From Thermoplasmatota archaeon (GTDB lineage: Archaea > Thermoplasmatota > Thermoplasmata > Methanomassiliicoccales > Methanomassiliicoccaceae), in contig JAKIXL010000062.1 in assembly GCA_022709105.1 (NCBI GenBank), positions 1 through 7,875 of the forward strand: DNA of 7,875 nt. Reading direction: 5' to 3'. Within the stretch, counting starts at the first letter, position 1. Each line of letters begins with the position of its first letter. Below the pieces are notes generated by a model. It was given only the letters and a program-made list of their open reading frames with translations, ran no database searches and was not told where the DNA came from. The position numbers and the translations under genes are program-made. Positions 7,489 through 7,875 of the stretch are shown piece after piece.

Positions 7489-7498
7489 TGTTTATTTA
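7489..7498 (+). promoter_or_regulatory. TATA-like box of the second binding-protein gene
   Basis: TGTTTATTTA is centred about 28 nt before ATG 7522. There is no Shine-Dalgarno site before the ATG, so a leaderless or very short-leader transcript is likely, as for the first binding-protein gene. Confidence 0.55.
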
Positions 7499-7513
7499 GT
7501 GGTAAGCGTATCG
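7499..7513 (+). promoter_or_regulatory. Shared promoter element, copy 2
   Basis: GTGGTAAGCGTATCG directly follows the TATA-like box and ends eight bases before ATG 7522. It matches the element at 6264-6278 at 13 of 15 positions. The bases between the element and the ATG differ between the copies, so the match stands out from its surroundings. Confidence 0.45.
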
Positions 7514-7521
7514 CAGAAAAC

Positions 7522-7875
7522 ATGTCGGATTCTGCGGGAGGAACGGCTCCCTCACCACTGAAGAAGAAAGGCAATAAAACGATCTTGATAGCCGCCGCAG
7601 CAGCGATAATAATCATCGCCCTGGTCGCTGTGGTCGTGGTCGGAGGCTTTTTGCAGGCCAAGGAGCAGACAGCCCTGGAGAAGATCAAGTCCCAAGGAAA
7701 GATCATAATGGCCACTGAGGCGACCTTCATACCCTTCGAATCCTATGATCCAACCAATGACACGTACATAGGGTTCGACATAGACCTGGCCAAGCGCATT
7801 ACCGAGAACGTATCTGCCGAACTTGGTGTGCCTATAGCCTTAGTGATACGTGATGTGGCCTTCAATACCATCCCC
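7522..7875 (+). CDS. Second membrane-anchored family 3 solute-binding protein, 3' partial
   Basis: The first 118 residues are visible and the frame is still open at the window end. A polar, Lys-rich head (KKKGNK, 14-19) is followed by a membrane helix of Ala, Ile and Val (about 21-42) and then the start of an SBP_bac_3 domain: ALEKIKSQGKIIMATEATF, PFESYDPTNDTYIGFDIDL and an amphipathic helix. No lipobox Cys is seen. It is clearly related to the gene on its left (ALE-IK at the domain start, PFE-Y and GFDID in register), so the two look like paralogues from an old duplication. The start is the first ATG after the promoter, which fits a leaderless message. NDT and NVS sequons lie in the outside part. 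Ligand unknown; permease and ATPase genes may follow beyond the window. Confidence 0.8.
   Translation, partial: MSDSAGGTAPSPLKKKGNKTILIAAAAAIIIIALVAVVVVGGFLQAKEQTALEKIKSQGKIIMATEATFIPFESYDPTNDTYIGFDIDLAKRITENVSAELGVPIALVIRDVAFNTIP

Larger units (their letters stand above)
7123..7521. other. Intergenic region, no convincing gene
   Basis: The first half (7123-7310) is GC-rich; the second (7311-7500) is markedly AT-rich. A 36-codon open frame (7129-7239) follows the first binding-protein gene but has no recognisable features. The AT-rich part has a 9-bp inverted repeat (ATGATAAAA at 7320-7328 and its complement at 7425-7433), a small inverted repeat ATATT/AATAT (7399-7414) and a five-T run at 7455-7459 that could end transcription from the left. 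None is strong alone. The promoter of the second binding protein occupies the right end. Confidence 0.5.

Noticed and set aside
1..7875. CRISPR arrays, insertion sequences, rRNA genes
   Set aside because: No regularly spaced repeats, transposase motifs, terminal inverted repeats or RNA gene signatures were seen.

Overview
The window looks archaeal. Three start codons (6040/6043 on the minus strand, 6286 and 7522 on the plus strand) sit about 24-30 nt from TATA-like boxes, with no or only a weak Shine-Dalgarno site, which fits leaderless or near-leaderless transcripts. AGG (Arg) and ATA (Ile) codons are common. The surface proteins carry many N-X-S/T sequons, and the substrate-binding proteins are held by an N-terminal membrane helix rather than a lipobox. 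A moderately GC-rich member of the Thermoplasmata, perhaps near Methanomassiliicoccales, is a guess from overall style and not a demonstrated assignment.

Layout. Bases 1-3964 hold two plus-strand glycosylation genes: a large YfhO-like multi-spanning membrane protein whose 5' end lies outside the window, and a GT2 glycosyltransferase starting 24 nt after it. They converge on a minus-strand pair (6040 to 3982), with only 17 nt between the facing stop codons. That pair encodes a GHMP kinase of the HddA type (D-glycero-D-manno-heptose-7-phosphate kinase) and a single polypeptide fusing a GmhA-type sedoheptulose-7-phosphate isomerase to a GmhB-type heptose-bisphosphate phosphatase. The two genes overlap by 17 nt. 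Together they could convert sedoheptulose 7-phosphate to D-glycero-D-manno-heptose 1-phosphate. The nucleotidyltransferase that would finish an NDP-heptose is not in the window.

From 6286 rightward, two tandem plus-strand genes encode family-3 (amino-acid type) extracellular solute-binding proteins with uncleaved-looking membrane anchors; the second runs off the window. No permease or ATPase gene is visible. Their promoter regions share a 15-nt element (13 of 15 identical) between the TATA-like box and the ATG. About 400 nt of partly AT-rich DNA separates the two genes.

Taken together, the left 6 kb is a surface-glycan locus (activated heptose supply, a GT2 enzyme and a lipid-sugar-type membrane transferase), next to a separate solute-uptake region. 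I do not see a clearly new defence or mobile system. The most notable points are the fused isomerase-phosphatase in a compact heptose operon, the conserved element at the two binding-protein promoters, and the loss of the usual ligand-binding arginine in the first binding protein.
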